64,000 nt of DNA from Nitrosomonadales bacterium (GTDB lineage Bacteria > Pseudomonadota > Gammaproteobacteria > Burkholderiales > Gallionellaceae): NCBI GenBank assembly GCA_016214695.1, contig JACRNY010000001.1:682001-746000 (forward strand). Direction: 5' to 3'. The first letter of the stretch is position 1; the number at the start of each line of letters is the position of its first letter. Below, piece by piece: positions 63,398-64,000 of this stretch. The notes under the pieces were generated by a model. It was not told the DNA's origin and did not search any database. It saw only the letters and a program-made list of their open reading frames with translations. A program made the translations under genes and the position numbers.

Positions 63398-64000
63398 TTA
63401 TCCTAATGCGATAATTTCCACATACCCAATCAACTCGGCCGAATAGCTCCCATCACCATTCGCCGCCCCTTTGTGCTTAAGCTCACGCTGCAGTGTTGGC
63501 TCTACAGCCCGCGCGAACAGATCGAGACGTTGTTCTGGGGAAAATCTTGGCGAAGCGGTTGGTGCCTGCAAATAGCGCTCGAATTGTCTTTCTACCGCAG
63601 GTACTCGCGTACCATCCTGCTTGACCGCAATCGGCTGTACAGCCACATGACGCTCACCTTTTCCGGCAGTTGCTTCGACCATCCAAAATGAGAGCAACAC
63701 CGGCGCTTCAACATCACCAGAAACCGCAATGCCAAGTTCCTCCGGTGGCAGACTGCGCCAGCGACCCATTTCTTCTTGCACAAGAGGATGATCAAGTCCC
63801 ATCAGCGCCAGATCATCATTCGCGGTGGCTGTATCTCGGTTCAAAGTAAATCGAACTACACGAGCACCATCCACTTTTACCAGATCGTAAGTCTCATCAT
63901 CCACCTTAACCATCCGCTGCTGACGATCTGCCACAGCAGCCGAAGTAAATCGAACCAATCGATCCATGCTCGACGACACATCAGAGAAGGGTTTGTAGTC
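63398..64000 (-). CDS. C-terminal end of a probable SNF2/RapA-type helicase (5' end outside window)
   Basis: The frame is open to the right edge (DYKPFSDVSSSMDRLVRFT), so at least 200 C-terminal residues are present. MGLDHPLVQEEMGRWRSLPP, then PVLLSFWMVEATAGKG and VAVQPIAVKQDGTRVPAVER resemble the post-helicase C-terminal domain of RapA/SNF2-type proteins, some of which belong to phage-defence systems. No helicase motif itself is visible here, so the assignment rests on general likeness. An ATG at 63979 exists but is unlikely to be the start. It ends 124 bases before the H1-like gene. Confidence 0.55.
   Translation of the reverse strand, partial: DYKPFSDVSSSMDRLVRFTSAAVADRQQRMVKVDDETYDLVKVDGARVVRFTLNRDTATANDDLALMGLDHPLVQEEMGRWRSLPPEELGIAVSGDVEAPVLLSFWMVEATAGKGERHVAVQPIAVKQDGTRVPAVERQFERYLQAPTASPRFSPEQRLDLFARAVEPTLQRELKHKGAANGDGSYSAELIGYVEIIALG

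Noticed and set aside
63398-64000. DISARM system (drmD) at the right edge
   Set aside because: Only ~200 C-terminal residues of a possible SNF2-type protein are visible, and no other DISARM gene is recognised. The name would be unsupported.

Overview
The window is about 64 kb of a G+C-rich betaproteobacterial chromosome. The organism is most likely a Nitrosomonadales/Gallionellaceae-type bacterium. This is an inference from gene order and families (ilvIHC-psd-pssA, ECF sigma-DUF3619-DUF3106, lptFG/pepA/holC/valS, aat and bpt), not from a marker gene. No rRNA, intact tRNA or CRISPR array is visible.

Layout. 1-12.3 kb: the end of ftsX, then redox and second-messenger genes (bacteriohemerythrin, a stand-alone CZB protein, a CZB chemoreceptor overlapping a PAS-only protein, a GGDEF cyclase) mixed with housekeeping genes (pmbA, darP, aat, bpt, pyrD). 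12.3-18.2 kb: a tightly overlapping rnfABCDGE-nth operon behind a good sigma-70-type promoter, facing a ferredoxin/flavodoxin-NADP reductase gene. 18-34 kb: core metabolism (cobalamin adenosyltransferase, phosphatidylethanolamine synthesis, branched-chain amino acid synthesis, an ECF sigma triad, lptFG, pepA, holC, valS). 34-38 kb: a TusA-like/rhodanese pair, a Ser/Thr kinase fused to a cyclic-nucleotide-binding domain, and a BepA-like protease. 37.8-46.7 kb: a NiFe-hydrogenase maturation cluster (hupK-like, hypA, B, F, C, D, E and hupE) without hydrogenase structural genes. It is interrupted between hypD and hypE by a DUF559 endonuclease gene lying between two large palindromic repeats.

48.6-55.0 kb holds a type I restriction-modification system (hsdM-hsdS, dinD, hsdR). 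Both hsdM and hsdR carry an in-frame copy of the same palindromic repeat (translated RPEPVEG). From 57.7 kb to the right edge the sequence looks like a genomic island. A perfect 63-bp direct repeat, made of a tRNA 3' end plus its terminator, flanks a fic gene. Beyond it lie co-oriented accessory genes of lower G+C: three hypothetical proteins, a PD-(D/E)XK nuclease-like protein, an MccB/ThiF-type E1-like adenylyltransferase, a KPAAKK-repeat histone H1-like protein, and the C-terminus of what looks like a SNF2/RapA-type helicase running off the edge. This right end is the best candidate for an undescribed, possibly defensive, system.

A second theme is small palindromic DNA. Three copies of a roughly 50-bp REP-like hairpin share conserved arms, while their inner stems differ by compensatory changes. 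Two of the copies sit at the same point inside a larger G+C-rich palindrome, and an uninterrupted copy of that palindrome also lies in the window.
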